Shown piece after piece: positions 1 through 11,194 of a stretch of 64,000 nt of DNA. The DNA comes from Paracamarosporium sp. OC-R06-R3 (lineage: Eukaryota > Ascomycota > Dothideomycetes > Pleosporales > Didymosphaeriaceae): positions 1-64,000 of the forward strand of contig JACVRA010000136.1 in assembly GCA_019828545.1 (NCBI GenBank). The letters run 5' to 3'. The notes beneath the pieces were generated by a model, which was not told the DNA's origin, searched no databases, and saw only the letters and a list, made by a program, of their open reading frames with translations. Position 1 is the first letter of the stretch; each line of letters starts with the position of its first letter. Made by a program: the position numbers and the translations under genes.

Positions 1-954
1 GTCAAGTGGCTGCAGGAGGTGCGACGAATGTGACGGCATGCAGAGAGTATATATATTATTCTCCTTGCAGAGCGCTTGAAATTCGAGCGAGTTGTGGCTC
101 TCATGGCCATCAAGTATGAGCAGCTGGCGTGCGCCTACTCTACGCTCTGCTGTATGCTTGATAAAGTGCCTTAGCCACTCTACTCCAAGCTCATTTGTTG
201 TCCAGCCATTATCGCTAACTGCGAAAGCCCAGTCGTGTGGTATATTATTATCCTTGTACCAGGCAGAGAGGTGGTACTGGCCAGCAAAGATGATAAAGGG
301 TGGGATTGCCCAGCCAGCAGCGTTGATTCCATGGATAGCTGTAACCCACTCACGATCGCCTGGCTGTACCGCTTTTGGCCTACCTCGTCGCTCTGAGCCT
401 GTGACAACAAGCTGAGCTAATATCCTGCCCATCATAAAGCTAGTCTCGTCGAAGTTGAAGATATCCTCATTGCAGATCCCATAGGTAGCTTTCGTCTGCG
501 CTACAAGGTCGAACCAGGCTTTAATGGCCTCAGGATCCTCACATAGAGCTCTCTGTCGATCGTACGGTCGATTAAAACGTGTAGTAAGGCTGTCTGTCCG
601 TTTAACGAAGTTGCGCGGCCACTTCTCGCCCACCTGGCCAGCGCCGCGCTCAGCGAGCAGTCTATTTGCCATATCTCGAACAGCACCTAGGGTAGGCGGA
701 AAACCTCGCAAATCTAGGTCAAGTATATGCCTAGTAATCACCTCCTCTTCTAGCTTAGTGAGCTTCTTTGAATTAGGCTCAGAATCGCGTCGTGGGAGTA
801 CTCCAGCGCGTCGGCTACGGAGCGTACTTTCAGGGACTTTGTATATTGTTGCAGCGCGTCTTCCACTTTGAACCTGATTTTGATTAATTGCTAAGATAGC
901 TAGAGATATATCGCCTTCGTTGTAGGGCGATCGCAAAGTAATTGGTAGAGCCAT
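1..954 (-). CDS. Fot1/pogo-type DDE transposase, 5' part (runs off window)
   Basis: Open minus-strand frame of 318 codons from an ATG at 954 to the window edge, with no stop. The N-terminus is a psq/CENP-B-like helix-turn-helix region. The DDE_1 catalytic core follows: first Asp in FNFDETSF, second Asp in LILDGHESH, and a third Asp in LLQPLD, which is the last codon before the edge. There are 35 residues between the second and third Asp. All three catalytic acids are present and no stop or frameshift is seen, so this copy may be intact. It is a cut-and-paste transposase of the Tc1/mariner superfamily, pogo group, expected to insert at TA. The C-terminus and the other terminal repeat lie outside the window. 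Confidence 0.9.
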   Translation of the reverse strand, partial: MALPITLRSPYNEGDISLAILAINQNQVQSGRRAATIYKVPESTLRSRRAGVLPRRDSEPNSKKLTKLEEEVITRHILDLDLRGFPPTLGAVRDMANRLLAERGAGQVGEKWPRNFVKRTDSLTTRFNRPYDRQRALCEDPEAIKAWFDLVAQTKATYGICNEDIFNFDETSFMMGRILAQLVVTGSERRGRPKAVQPGDREWVTAIHGINAAGWAIPPFIIFAGQYHLSAWYKDNNIPHDWAFAVSDNGWTTNELGVEWLRHFIKHTAERRVGARQLLILDGHESHNSLEFQALCKENNIYTLCMPSHSSHLLQPLD

Positions 955-974
955 TGTGGTTAAAAGGTAGCATA

Positions 975-1020
975 ACGCGAAAAGTCGGTGGGGTGCGCAG
1001 CTCGCTTGCCGGGTACGTTA
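975..1020 (-). mobile_element. candidate terminal inverted repeat end of the pogo-like element
   Basis: Just upstream of the transposase ATG, the minus strand reads acgtacccggcaagcgagc and onwards, immediately preceded by TA at 1019-1020. A TA target and a GC-rich terminal repeat at this distance fit a pogo-type element. The partner repeat is outside the window, so the exact end is an inference. Confidence 0.4.
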
Positions 1021-1122
1021 GTGAACTTCGGTTCGTGGAAAGGTTATGGTAATTCATGTACTACGTAATGGTGAGCGAGATGTGGCCACACTAGTTCTAT
1101 CAAGTCGGATCCGCGCTACTTT

Positions 1123-2614
1123 CTATGCTCCTACCAAACCATGTATCTGCTTCTCAACACCCTCCGCAACGGCCCGTACCATCTCATCCTCAACTATACC
1201 TTCCAACCATGAAAACGATAACACGCAACACCCATCACCCCCAGTTATAACCGAACAGGCGATCGGTGGCCCCGTGATGTTTGGACTCTGACTGAACATG
1301 CACCGACCCAGTTCCCACCCTTTTTCAGGTCCCGCTTTTGTTTTGAGTACGCCGAGGTTCGATAGCTCGAACGATACCTTTCTCGCCTGACCGATCTTCT
1401 CAGTGAAGTACTTGTGCATATCGGACACGTAACGCAGTAGTGAAACGACATTGTCCACACCCTTCTTTGCGAGTTCAGCCTGGATAGAGGAGCGCACGGC
1501 GCGGGCTTCCTCCCACGGAAACTTAGAGGCAGAAGATGGGTGGGAGGCTCGCTTGTGCATATGCGTGTATTCTGCGAGTGCGAGGACGAACTCATCATCT
1601 CCGACCGCCTTGTTCTCATGTTGGATTATAGAACGCAGGCTAATAGGGCCTGAAGCGAGGACTTTATCGTACGTCTCAGCGGGGAGAACGGAAAAAAGGG
1701 CGCCGGCAACGCAGCATTCGAGAGTTCCTTGCATGGTCGTTTTGTTCTCTCTGCTGACCTGCAACAACCGTGTCGTGGTCGATGCAGAGAGAGTCAACAA
1801 ATGGACTTTCGTACCTGGAAGCGGCTGTGGAGCGGTGATGGGCGGTCCGCTCCAGAGTTTCAGTGCTCGGGGACTGAAAAAGGATGGGAATATGGAACCA
1901 AGGATTGCGCGGATGAAGAATGGCCATGATACGGGATGTGGGTGGAGGTCTTCGAAAGGTGGGAGTAGTGGAGTGGAGGGAGATGCGACGATGGGATTGA
2001 TCGGATCCGACGTTCCGATTGTAGAGATAGTCTGGAGAGCTGAGAAGAGCGTACGATGAAAGACCGGACCGACTCCCCCATCGCCTAGGGCGTGGTGAAA
2101 GAACCACGCTGCCGTAAATGTCGATTGATCTCCACTGTTGTGCAAGATGACGAGACGCCAGAATGGCTTTGAGCCAATATCCTCTCTGAAGCTGACGTTG
2201 TGTTGGTCCTGCAGTACCTTCTCGAGCTCTTCGTCTCTCTTGTCGATTGCGACATCATGTTTACGTTCGATGAATTCAACACAACTGCGGAGGTCTATCG
2301 ATGGAAGGCGTGCAAAGTAGACTTCAGAATCTTGTTTGTCTTCGTTTAAAGTGATAGCACTGAGCATGGAATGTCGCGCGATGACTATGTGCAGAGCACG
2401 GTAGATGAGGTCCTGCAAAGGAATCTCCGAGGAGGGGTTAGTGTAGGCTGCTGCACATGCGACATTCTTGAAAAAGCCCAAATGATGGCGAGCCGTCGAG
2501 AAGAGCTCAAAACGACCTGTTCGTCCATATCAGCAAGCCCTCCTCATCCTCAGTGATGCGTGAAACCATCAACACCAACATACCACAGGGTCGAAGCTTC
2601 TCAAGAGCAACCAT
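1123..2614 (-). CDS. alcohol acetyltransferase-like (AATase, condensation fold) enzyme
   Basis: Model: exon 1 2584-2614, intron 2517-2583 (GTATGT..ACAG), exon 2 1123-2516; 474 aa. The splice restores the family's opening FSTARHHLGFF. The HHxxxDG active-site motif is seen as HHALGDG near residues 151-157, as in acyltransferases of the BAHD/condensation superfamily (AATase family, PF07247). These enzymes move acyl groups from CoA to alcohols; some fungal members work in secondary metabolism. A typical C-terminal channel-like region is present (FSQSPNITG, then a stretch ending FSWLEGIVEDE). The gene stands alone between the transposon and an F-box gene, and no substrate can be inferred. Confidence 0.8.
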
Positions 2615-3247
2615 TGCTGAAGTTATTGATGTTAGTTTTCGGCTCTTGTGAGAAGATCAAGATACTTATGATACAACCACACGGCTTTGTAAACTCGGTG
2701 GTGTCATATTCCCATAAGGGGAGCCCCTCGCAAGCTTTTCCTTTCTCTGATCCAATTAGGCGGAAAAGGGAAACAGGTACTGCGGCTCGGTGTGGAAGCG
2801 AGATTGCATGGTGCCTATCGATAAGTGGGGCCCGGGTCTGGAGCTACAGGAAGACACCTTCGGTATACGAGTCATTTGTACTTTTGTAATGCGTTGAACA
2901 TGTTTAGTGACATGGGAAGAGCTTCGTGGCAGGTATCGTACGCTTGCGACGCTTGCGATGCTTGTGATACTTGTGATGCTGAGAAAGACTGAACCGGGTT
3001 CAATGCACCAAAAATTAGACAATCGCAGCTGTAGCATAATGGTTGGTTCATAGTTTGTAACGTTTGCGCTCACATTGTTAAGTGCGGGATGATACGTTGT
3101 GTTCTACTGTGGTGAAAATGGTTTCTGGGCTTGTCTCAAAGCAGCGGAAATGCATGCTGATGTAATTAGCGCGATGCATGTCACGGCGTGGCTGTGGTTG
3201 CGGTGTCATCACCTTCCGTCATGTAACCGGAGGCAACAGTCAACACC
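2615..3247. other. intergenic region with a short 9-nt minisatellite
   Basis: No gene is supported here. At about 2941-2982 there are roughly five imperfect copies of a 9-nt unit, CTTGYGAYG. The segment serves as the divergent upstream region of the acetyltransferase-like gene and the F-box gene. Confidence 0.5.
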
Positions 3248-4468
3248 ATGTTGCCGTCTCTCAGTGATCTCCCATCTGAGCTGATCATATTGATTTTGGA
3301 GTATATAACAATATCTCACCATGCAACGCTAACGTTGGCTTCCTTGTGTTTGACCTCCCAACGCCTTCGGAGCCTCGCCGAGCCATACCTCTATGCATCA
3401 TATTCGAATTACGGCCATGTCGACAAACCACACTTGTTCCCTCTCACTCTTCTCAGTCGGCCGGCTCTTAGTGACCATGTGCGGAGTATGGACTTGCGGG
3501 TGTCAACCGAGGTGAATCCTATATCAGAGGACGCGTTTCGTCAACTTCGGAAAGCTATTGATGATCTAAATCTTCCCGAAAAGGTGGCCGCGGATCGCAA
3601 ATGGTTGCTCATGAATATTGGTATATCCAGAGCCACTGTATGTGCAGAGCTGACTTTGCTCCTGGCCTCGCACAAGTTAGAGACTCTTTCTCTGCAGTCG
3701 GTTTATATGGACATCTTCCCCGTAATCAACCACATATTTTTCGAAACTCCAAATTGGTCGGGAAAATTTGATCACTTGCGCTCCGTTTCCATTGTGACTA
3801 CATCAAGGACCTGGGGTGCGGACTTTTGGGACATTGCGTTCATGTTCGGAATGCCGAATCTCCGACATTTCGAAACAACTGGCGGTAAAGAACGACGACT
3901 TGGCAGGTCTCTAGGTTGGAATAGCCATGGAGAAATTGGGGCAGACCTGGGAAGATGGCGCTTGGTGCAAGATTCAAGGGTAGAATCGATCGTCCTTCGC
4001 GAGAGCGACATTGGACACTGTGTGGTCAACACTTTGCTCAATTGTTGTAAGGCGGTGAAACATCTCTACGTAGGTGTGGATCTTATGGGATCCGAATGGG
4101 ACTTGTTTCAATTTTTCAGGTTACAAGATGCACTGTGCCGTCATGCAGAGTCTCTGGAACATCTGGCAATTATGCAAGATCAAAAGGACAAAAAGCGCGA
4201 GAGGGAATCTGGCTTCGATGACAGTGGAGCCCTGTCATTCCTCCCTCAGCTTTTCAACCTACGGTCAGCCGTAGTCCCTCTGCGCGCTCTGGCCGCTATC
4301 CCGGATCTTGACTCCTCTGTTATCTTCTCCAATCAGGACCGGTCCCAAGGAATGTTTCATGACGAGGCCACAGTCAGGAAGCACTTACCACCTTCCCCGG
4401 AAAGAATATCGATTTGTGACGACAATGTGTACTTCGGTGACACAAGACAACTTTTGAGGCTCGGCTAA
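3248..4468 (+). CDS. F-box domain protein
   Basis: Single-exon ORF of 406 aa. An N-terminal F-box is visible at about residues 5-50 (LSDLPSELIILILEYI, then SLCLTSQRLRSLAEPYLY), the usual Skp1-binding element of SCF ubiquitin ligases. The rest is leucine-rich (for example LETLSLQSVYMDIFP), as in fungal F-box proteins with degenerate LRRs that bind substrate. The start is the ATG at 3248, directly in front of the F-box. No target can be inferred. Such genes are numerous and fast-evolving in Pezizomycotina. Confidence 0.85.
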   Translation: MLPSLSDLPSELIILILEYITISHHATLTLASLCLTSQRLRSLAEPYLYASYSNYGHVDKPHLFPLTLLSRPALSDHVRSMDLRVSTEVNPISEDAFRQLRKAIDDLNLPEKVAADRKWLLMNIGISRATVCAELTLLLASHKLETLSLQSVYMDIFPVINHIFFETPNWSGKFDHLRSVSIVTTSRTWGADFWDIAFMFGMPNLRHFETTGGKERRLGRSLGWNSHGEIGADLGRWRLVQDSRVESIVLRESDIGHCVVNTLLNCCKAVKHLYVGVDLMGSEWDLFQFFRLQDALCRHAESLEHLAIMQDQKDKKRERESGFDDSGALSFLPQLFNLRSAVVPLRALAAIPDLDSSVIFSNQDRSQGMFHDEATVRKHLPPSPERISICDDNVYFGDTRQLLRLG

Positions 4469-5091
4469 GAATCCGTGTTACGGCTACATGCTTGCTTCGC
4501 TTGTTTACGACCTTTCACCGCCCAGAAATTACCGTTCCAGTGTTCGAAGTGCTCAACTTTATAGAAGGGAGCCTGCACATGGCTCAATATAGAGTTCCTG
4601 CAATGACGGTGGGGCCTCGTAACTCGTTTCGGTTACGCCGTCCAACCCTGGACTACCATCGGCGTGCACCTTTGTGGGACATCCACCAGTGTTTTCCGCA
4701 TGTACTTCGGTTGGCCTATATATGCGCTGATAAGGATGTGCATGATGGTCGCTCCCCGATTGTTTAAACCCTCGAATCCGCGGTTCGCTTGTAGATGAAA
4801 GAAGCGCTCGCCCCATTCACACGGCCCCCCACCACCATGGCCCCCTAGCCTCAACAACCGCGATTTGGACAAACAACAACTCGGGTCACTGCATGGGTGA
4901 AAACATTTAGGGAATTAAATGTCTCGGCTTTTATGCAGTTGATACAAAGTACCCATGTCCATTGTATATTCTATAAAACCACCCTCGCTACCCAACACCT
5001 GATTCAACCCTCTTTTATGGAAGTCGATCGTATACGAAACGGTGCAAAAAGTGGAAGCAACCTTAGTAACCCACGATCTACCGCTTAAGCT
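4469..5091. other. intergenic, no gene recognised
   Basis: Only short unsupported ORFs occur. It is the 3' region of the F-box gene and the promoter of the PTR2 gene. Confidence 0.5.
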
Positions 5092-7296
5092 ATGAAGCAT
5101 TCGACAAATAGCTCAACCTCAACCTTCTTGGCGGTAGGGGAAAGAGAGGAACTGCGTCGTGTACGAGATGATATTCCAATAAGATTATGGATAGCCGCTT
5201 CGATAAGCTTTTGGGAGAAGGCAGCATTCTGGGGTCTAACAGCTCCATGGCAGAACTACATGCAACACCCTACTCGGCTCACTCGCGAAGAAACTCCCGG
5301 TGCCCTCGGCCTAGGGCAGGTTAAAGCCACGCGCATATATTGTGCCTTCTACATCGGCTACTATGTTAGTCCGATGCTATTTGCTATTCTATCTGATTCC
5401 CGACTAGGTCGCTATAAGACGCTTTTTGTGTGTTTAGCACTCTTCAACGTCGGTTGCGGCGCGATGACTTTCAGTTCATTGACTTCGAGTCTAGAAAAAG
5501 GATGGGGTCTACCAGGACTCATCGTAGCTATGGTTTGCGTGGGCCTAGGAGGTGGCGGCTTTGAATCTGTCATGGCGGCCTTTCTCGCTGATCAGTACGC
5601 TGAAACCGAGCCGCGCACCGAGATACTCGATTCTGGAGAGCAGGTGATAATCGACCGATCTCTTACGATAGAGTACATCTATAGCTTGAACTACTGGTGA
5701 GTACTCATTGGCGTCAGAACTAGAGACTTGACTTACAACATCCTAGGTTGGGAAACGTGGGATCGCTATCCTGGTTTGCAACTGTAGCTCTGGAAAAACA
5801 CGTCAGCTTTACAGCGGCGTACGGATTGACCTTCGGATTCATCTTCATCTCCCTGCTTACGCTACTACTTGGAAAATCGCAATTTTGTGAGTTTTCAGCA
5901 TGCTCAAAAAATTTCAAGCTAACAACATGTAGTAAGAATACCCCATGAGACGAAGATCTTCGCACAAGCTAGTCGGATATTACTATGTGCTTCTCGAAAC
6001 GGGTTCCGACTGGCCCATGCTGATCCCAAGTACCAACTTGAACAACGCCGTAAAGTCGTCCCTTGGAGCAGCCAGCTAGTTCGCGAGCTTAGCCACGGAC
6101 TGCAAGGCTGCCGCGTTTTGTAAGTATAACATATTAGTGTAAATAATCTTCACTAACCTGTTGCTAGACTGGCTTTCATCGTCTTCTACATCTGCTTTGA
6201 CCAGATGCAGAACAACCTAATATCTCAATCTGCACAGATGGAAACCGGCAGCACTCCGAACGACATGCTCTCCGCAATGAACCAAGTTGGTTGTATAACT
6301 TTCACACCTTTTATCCACTACGTCATCTATCCTATGCTTCACAAGCGTCACATATACATCAAGCCGATCACACGCATTATCATCGGGTTTTGTTTCGTGG
6401 TATTGTCCATGGTATATGCTGCAATCGTGCAGAACGCCATATACTCCACAGGCCCGTGTTATGATCATCCGCGAGAATGTAGTGCGGTCGTAAACCGCGA
6501 ACCAAATCATGTCAACGTCTGGCTGCAAGCGCCGGTATTCTTCCTTATCGCAATGGGTGAGGTATGGGCCTATGTGACCGCGCTCGAAATCGCGTACAGC
6601 CACGCGCCGAAGCATATGAAGTCCATGATCCAGGCGACCTTTCCACTTATGGCAGCGATTGGGTCATCGTGTGCGATGGGACTGTCGCCGCTTGCGCATG
6701 ATCCGAATCTTGTCATATTCTACGCGTCGCTTGCTGGTGGGATGGCCGTCAATACGGTTGTCTTCTGGCTTCTGTTCCGACACTACGACAAAAGCAAGAG
6801 CATCGACGAGATTAGGGAACACTTGAGTGACAGAATGACCCCGGCAATGGGATCTAGCCAACCCGAAAGCATCATTGATCAACTTGAACTGGGACCTGAA
6901 TATGTGGACGTAGAGATCGGTCCAATGCCTGTAGGGCCCGCCAACAGCGGCTCTGTCTTACTAAGGCGCTCCGATCTCACGGGTACTACGCTTGGCAGTC
7001 AAGAAGATGAAAACATCGTCAATTTTGACGACATTCATACCGGACCAGGCGATTATAGTATAGGTTCCGATACTATGAAGCGCCAAATGTCTCATGAAGG
7101 AACCATACCATTATCGAAGACAGTATCTCGAATTCGACTTGTCGCGTCGCTGAACTCATTCCCTAAAAAGAAGACACGTAAACTACAAAAGCGCCTACCA
7201 CGGTTTTCAATGGTGTCTCCCGAGTTACTGCACCGTTCAGAAAACACACCTGACGTTCGAGGACGAACGGAGCCCACCTTTCACCTCACGGCCTGA
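5092..7296 (+). CDS. PTR2-type proton-coupled oligopeptide transporter
   Basis: Exons 5092-5696, 5747-5886, 5933-6119 and 6168-7296; 686 aa. The three introns are 46-50 nt. POT/PTR2 family signatures include the N-terminal RLWIAASISFWEKAAFWG, the loop LADQYAE, the NYWLGNVGSLS segment and QMQNNLISQSAQM before the second bundle. Twelve membrane segments are expected; a large extracellular-type loop with four Cys-Tyr/His-rich residues sits near CYDHPRECSAVV. The C-terminal about 150 residues are a long hydrophilic cytosolic tail. The protein would import di- and tripeptides at the plasma membrane. The canonical ExxER proton-coupling motif of TM1 appears as FWEKAAFWG, that is, without the usual Arg. 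Confidence 0.88.
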
Positions 7297-8042
7297 GAAA
7301 AGCAGACAGCATATCCCTCAGTTAGCCCAGCGCTGGGTCTAGAACACTCATTTCAGGAGCAATGACTCAATTTGTGAACAGGCGGCAGAAACAGTACGGT
7401 AGAGACCAATCTCCGGCTCGTAGTGTACAAACATCACTCAACGCATTGCTTGAGTAACAGTCAACGAACGCACAACCATGGACACCGCAGATGGTCCCCT
7501 TCTGAAACCTTTTCGACAACGAACTTCCACTGTGGCACCCAGTTAACTCTTATCTTTCATCATTTTTTACCCATGCCATTGTGCGTAGTTGGAGCTATCG
7601 CACAATATCGCACTTAATGCCAGGTTCCTCATCTCAATCAGCTTGTATCGTTGCATTGGTATGGCTAACAAATCACTCTTTCTATTTCATGTATTTTTCC
7701 TTATCGGTTTCGTACCGACGGTGGTCACACGGGTGTACGTTGCATTGGTTTCTTTTGCGTACGACATCAGATGGTGATCTGTATGTCGGAGTTAGATACC
7801 CCGCAAGAATTGTCGAGCATGGTTGGATAGGCACGAATGAGAATGGCGGCCGGCGTGTTTGCGAACAAATGAATAGGTTTGTCATAGTAGACAGTTGGAT
7901 GCTTCTTACTTAGCAAATGTACACTCTTTGAACTCTCATCGCTTTGCCAATATGTACGCTCTCGAAAGACACAATATCTTTCACACAATGATCGTTGAGG
8001 GAGAAGCAAAAACAAAGCCTGGAAACGGCACAATGCATGTGG
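7297..8042. other. intergenic, no gene recognised
   Basis: AT-leaning DNA between PTR2 and the tRNA. Small ORFs on both strands overlap one another and resemble nothing recognisable. Confidence 0.45.
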
Positions 8043-8049
8043 AAAAAAA
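8043..8049 (-). terminator. RNA polymerase III oligo-T terminator of tRNA-Thr
   Basis: A run of seven A on the plus strand gives T7 on the minus strand, five bases past the tRNA 3' end. Confidence 0.8.
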
Positions 8050-8053
8050 TTAA

Positions 8054-8131
8054 TGCCCATTATCAGAATCGAACTGATGACCTTATCATAGCGACTACTA
8101 GTGATACGCTCTACCACTGAGCCAAACGGGC
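8054..8131 (-). tRNA. tRNA-Thr (anticodon AGT) with a 6-nt intron
   Basis: The minus strand folds as a cloverleaf. The acceptor is GCCCGTT/AATGGGC with discriminator A. The D arm is GCTC-AGTGGTA-GAGC, the anticodon stem TATCA/TGATA, and the T arm ATCAG-TTCGATT-CTGAT. The anticodon loop region is 13 nt; reading CT-AGT-A, then GTCGCT, then A puts a 6-nt intron at the canonical place after position 37. A box (TGGCTCAGTGG) and B box (GTTCGATTC) are both present, and a T7 terminator follows. Mature length is 72 nt before CCA addition. Confidence 0.93.
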
Positions 8132-9689
8132 TTTGCATCCGAAGATGCGAAGCTGTGCTTGAGCTGATTCGATGGAGACTTTATCGATGCTCAAATATAT
8201 ATACCTTATGATAATGCAGAGCAGTGGCAGAAGGCGCCGACAGCAATGTCCGATCGTTGCAAATTTCTTCGTGGTGCAACGTGTGCCGAGGCTGTCAGGG
8301 GTAGTCTGAGCGGTGCGGTGCGGAAGGGTGGGGCTGGCGCGAGCGTCGGGGAAGGTTGGCGCGAGTCTTCTGCAAGCAACTTGTCGCAGCAGCAGTTACG
8401 CTTCAGCTCGTCTTCTCCTGACCTTCGCGCAACGCGTATATGAATTGCTATTGATGTACAGATGCTCACATTCTTAGGACGATCTCGAGCGATGGGTTAG
8501 CGAATACGATGCCTTGAACCCACCCTTTCGTCGTCAGCGAGCACCCGCAGCCGCAGATGCGTCCGCTCCGAAGCGCTTCTCGCGATGACCTACCTCTACG
8601 CTCGAAGCTAAAGCAAACACAACGGTTGAAAGATTCCATACATAGGATCTAAGAGGCAATGGCCGGACTCAAGGGACCGAAGACACGCACATGCAATTGA
8701 ATTGTAGGCAACAAGCGCCGCTCAAGGCTGTGCTGAAGACTTGTACATGTCTGCAAGACTGCGTGCCTATACCTTACATTGGCAGGATGTAAGCTCCTTG
8801 AGTCGTACGGTTATCTCGAGCCTGTCTTCGATCCGCTTGTCGAATAATCCTCTACGTTGTGCTGCGATCCGTTTCACACAACGCGACGTCGTGCACAAGA
8901 AGCCTAGTGCGCAAAGGCAGACAGGAAAGCATGGTATAATACGAGGGGGATCTGCAAGCACGATCTCCCGAGTGAGGAAGGGGAAGCGCACGGGAGACGC
9001 CGTGGTACAATAGTCGACGTTGGCTATACTGATGAGCACGAGTTGCTCAGATTTGTCTATTCGTAGCTTCTCCTCAGCGGACTAGATGTTGAAACATTAT
9101 GCGCTAGTATCGTTGACGTGAAGGCTCATGGTGTTGGCCAGGGCGTAGGCGCTCTGCTCGCCAAGCAGATCCCAGAGCTACTGGTTGATGGTTGCGGCAG
9201 ACATGCTGCTAGGGCGCGTTGGGAGGTTCCCACTAAGTCCCTTTTAACATCGGTAGAATATGTATAGTAAGTATGAGTTGGTTTATTTTCTTTACCGTTC
9301 CTGCGATCAGTATTTGCGCCTTTCGAACTTTTCTGTGAGTTCCGAGAGCTGCTCAACCAACGCCGGAAGTGCTACCTTGTAGAGGACCTGGTAACCAAGT
9401 TCGAGCGAATACCGGGCGTATCAAATTATTACGAGCAGTACGTTTACCTGTTAGTAGCTTAGGTTTGCGGTTTATTCCCTTCTGTGCATCATTCAATAAA
9501 GTCATATAGGCAACAACAAATCGAGGTGTTATCGTGAAGCATAACATCGTTAAGTTTTCGTGGCCCAACTTTTAAAAAGTATCTGGTCAAGTTTGAAAAC
9601 TTTTGGACATGGACCATCAGAATCCAGGAGAAGAAAACATTCGACAACGCGCCGAAGCACTAGGACATGGTGAAGAAACAGAGAAAAGC
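8132..9689. other. 1.5-kb intergenic stretch with a possible coding relic
   Basis: No complete gene. A plus-strand segment at 9277-9462 is open, ends in TAG and has coding-like composition (for example CYLVEDLVTKFERIPGVS), but has no start and joins to nothing upstream. It may be the tail of a decayed gene. The remainder shows nothing recognisable. Confidence 0.35.
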
Positions 9690-11194
9690 CTAGGCCTCCA
9701 TTGCCATGAAAGCCGCAATCCTCTCCAGCGCGACCTCCATGACCTTGATAGGAATCGAGAACCGTATCCTAGCCCAACCGAAATCCTTGTCGACACCACT
9801 GTACTTGCTTCCGAGGCTGAGAAGCACACCATGCTGCGCTAATCGATCGTAGAAATCCTTTTCATCTTCTATACTTTGGGCATATTTCGCTAGCTTGGCA
9901 AAGAGAAATATACCGTCGGTAGGAACTACGAATTTGACGTCCAGTTGTTGAAGAACATTTGCGAGGAGACGGTATGATGCAGTGAGTCTTTCTGAGTTGA
10001 GTGCGATAAGGGTGGGGAGTTGCGCCCATGTTAAGAGGTTCGAGAGGTACAAAGATGCAATGTTGTTCGTGTGTTGGGACGTCAAAAAGGCTACTGCAGA
10101 GAGTAATTGGGGATTCTGCTGCGATATAAGACAGCCCTGGAACGTTAGTCTTGGTATGATGACGATATGATGTTCCACTCACGATACGAAAACCGCTTGA
10201 TCCAAACAGTTTGCTTGCGGCCCAGACTACGTGCACGCGGCTGGGGTCAATTTTTACCGCGCCCTCCGGTACCAGTGGTTCTGTCAGTGACAACACTGAA
10301 ACAAAACTCGGACTACTGGGCGACGTATTTTTGAGCTCCGCAAGAGCATAGATCTCATCCGAGATGAAGTGCAATCCTCGCTCTTGGCAGAACTCCATAC
10401 ATTCTATGAGCGACTTTCTATTGTAGCATCGTGAGGTCGGATTTTGCGGATTGCAAATAAGCACGGCTTTGATCTTTGACTTGTCCGCTGAGAAGTCATA
10501 CGCGGCTTGGAGAGAAGGTAACAGGTAGTTGTCAAAATTCTGATACGTCGGCGGTCTGGCAACGACAATGTTGACGTTCGGTCGCCCTCGGGAAATGCGC
10601 TCGAAACCATCTACAGCGTCATAAGCCTTGTCCTTGTCAGAAGTCACGCAGAGCAGTTCACTAACACCAATAGGGCCCCGGTACAATGATGCTGTCGCCT
10701 TCGTCACATATCGAATGTATGACGCTCTCGAGGGCATCAGAAGCACCGGCAGTTAGAACGATGTGTTCGGGCTTGACCGTATGTATAGGCTTGAACGATG
10801 TATTGAAGAACGAGGCTAAGCTTTCTCGTGCTGAGACGTCACCACCGTCTCCGGCTGGTAAAGCAAATGTCTGCAGTTTTGTCAACTACTTGACGCACCG
10901 AACGAATTACACTATCACCTTCTCTGTGATCTTGTCTTCCACTAACGTTTTGAAGAACTCTAGCAGTTCGGGACGAAGAACCTCATTTTGTGCGTTGGAA
11001 AGATCAATGGTGGCAGAATCATCGTTCGAAGTTTGCGGGGCGACATTGTGAGCTGTCGGTGCCAGCGCCTTGAGAGTCGTTCGCATGCGCAAAGACAAGC
11101 CTGGATCCGCCTTCACATCACTATGTTGGGGGCTTCCGACCCTTGAATGCATCGCCTGGTAGTTGAAAGTTTTGAGGGGTATCGATTTCGTCAT
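9690..11194 (-). CDS. class I/II aminotransferase, ACC-synthase-like (PLP enzyme)
   Basis: Exons 10919-11194, 10666-10870, 10183-10610 and 9690-10136; 451 aa. The intron at 10611-10665 is supported because it restores the PYWYGF motif; the intron at 10137-10182 restores FRIGCLI. The first donor (GTGATA) is less certain. Fold-type I features seen: ALPAGDGGDV near the N-terminal side, AGASDAL, CNPQNPTSR, SDEIYAL, the PLP-binding lysine in WAASKLFGSSGFRIG (about K294) and the C-terminal carboxylate-binding Arg in WARIRFSI. Related fungal enzymes include ACC synthase-like proteins and GliI-type aminotransferases/lyases of epipolythiodioxopiperazine clusters. No such cluster surrounds this gene, so the substrate is open. 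Confidence 0.85.

Noticed and set aside
1451..2107. Several long ORFs on both strands between 1451 and 2107
   Set aside because: They are shadows of the acetyltransferase-like gene in other frames; only the frame with HHALGDG matches a family.
10611..10665. Apparent frameshift in the aminotransferase gene
   Set aside because: A GTTAGT..GTAG intron restores PYWYGF and the frame.
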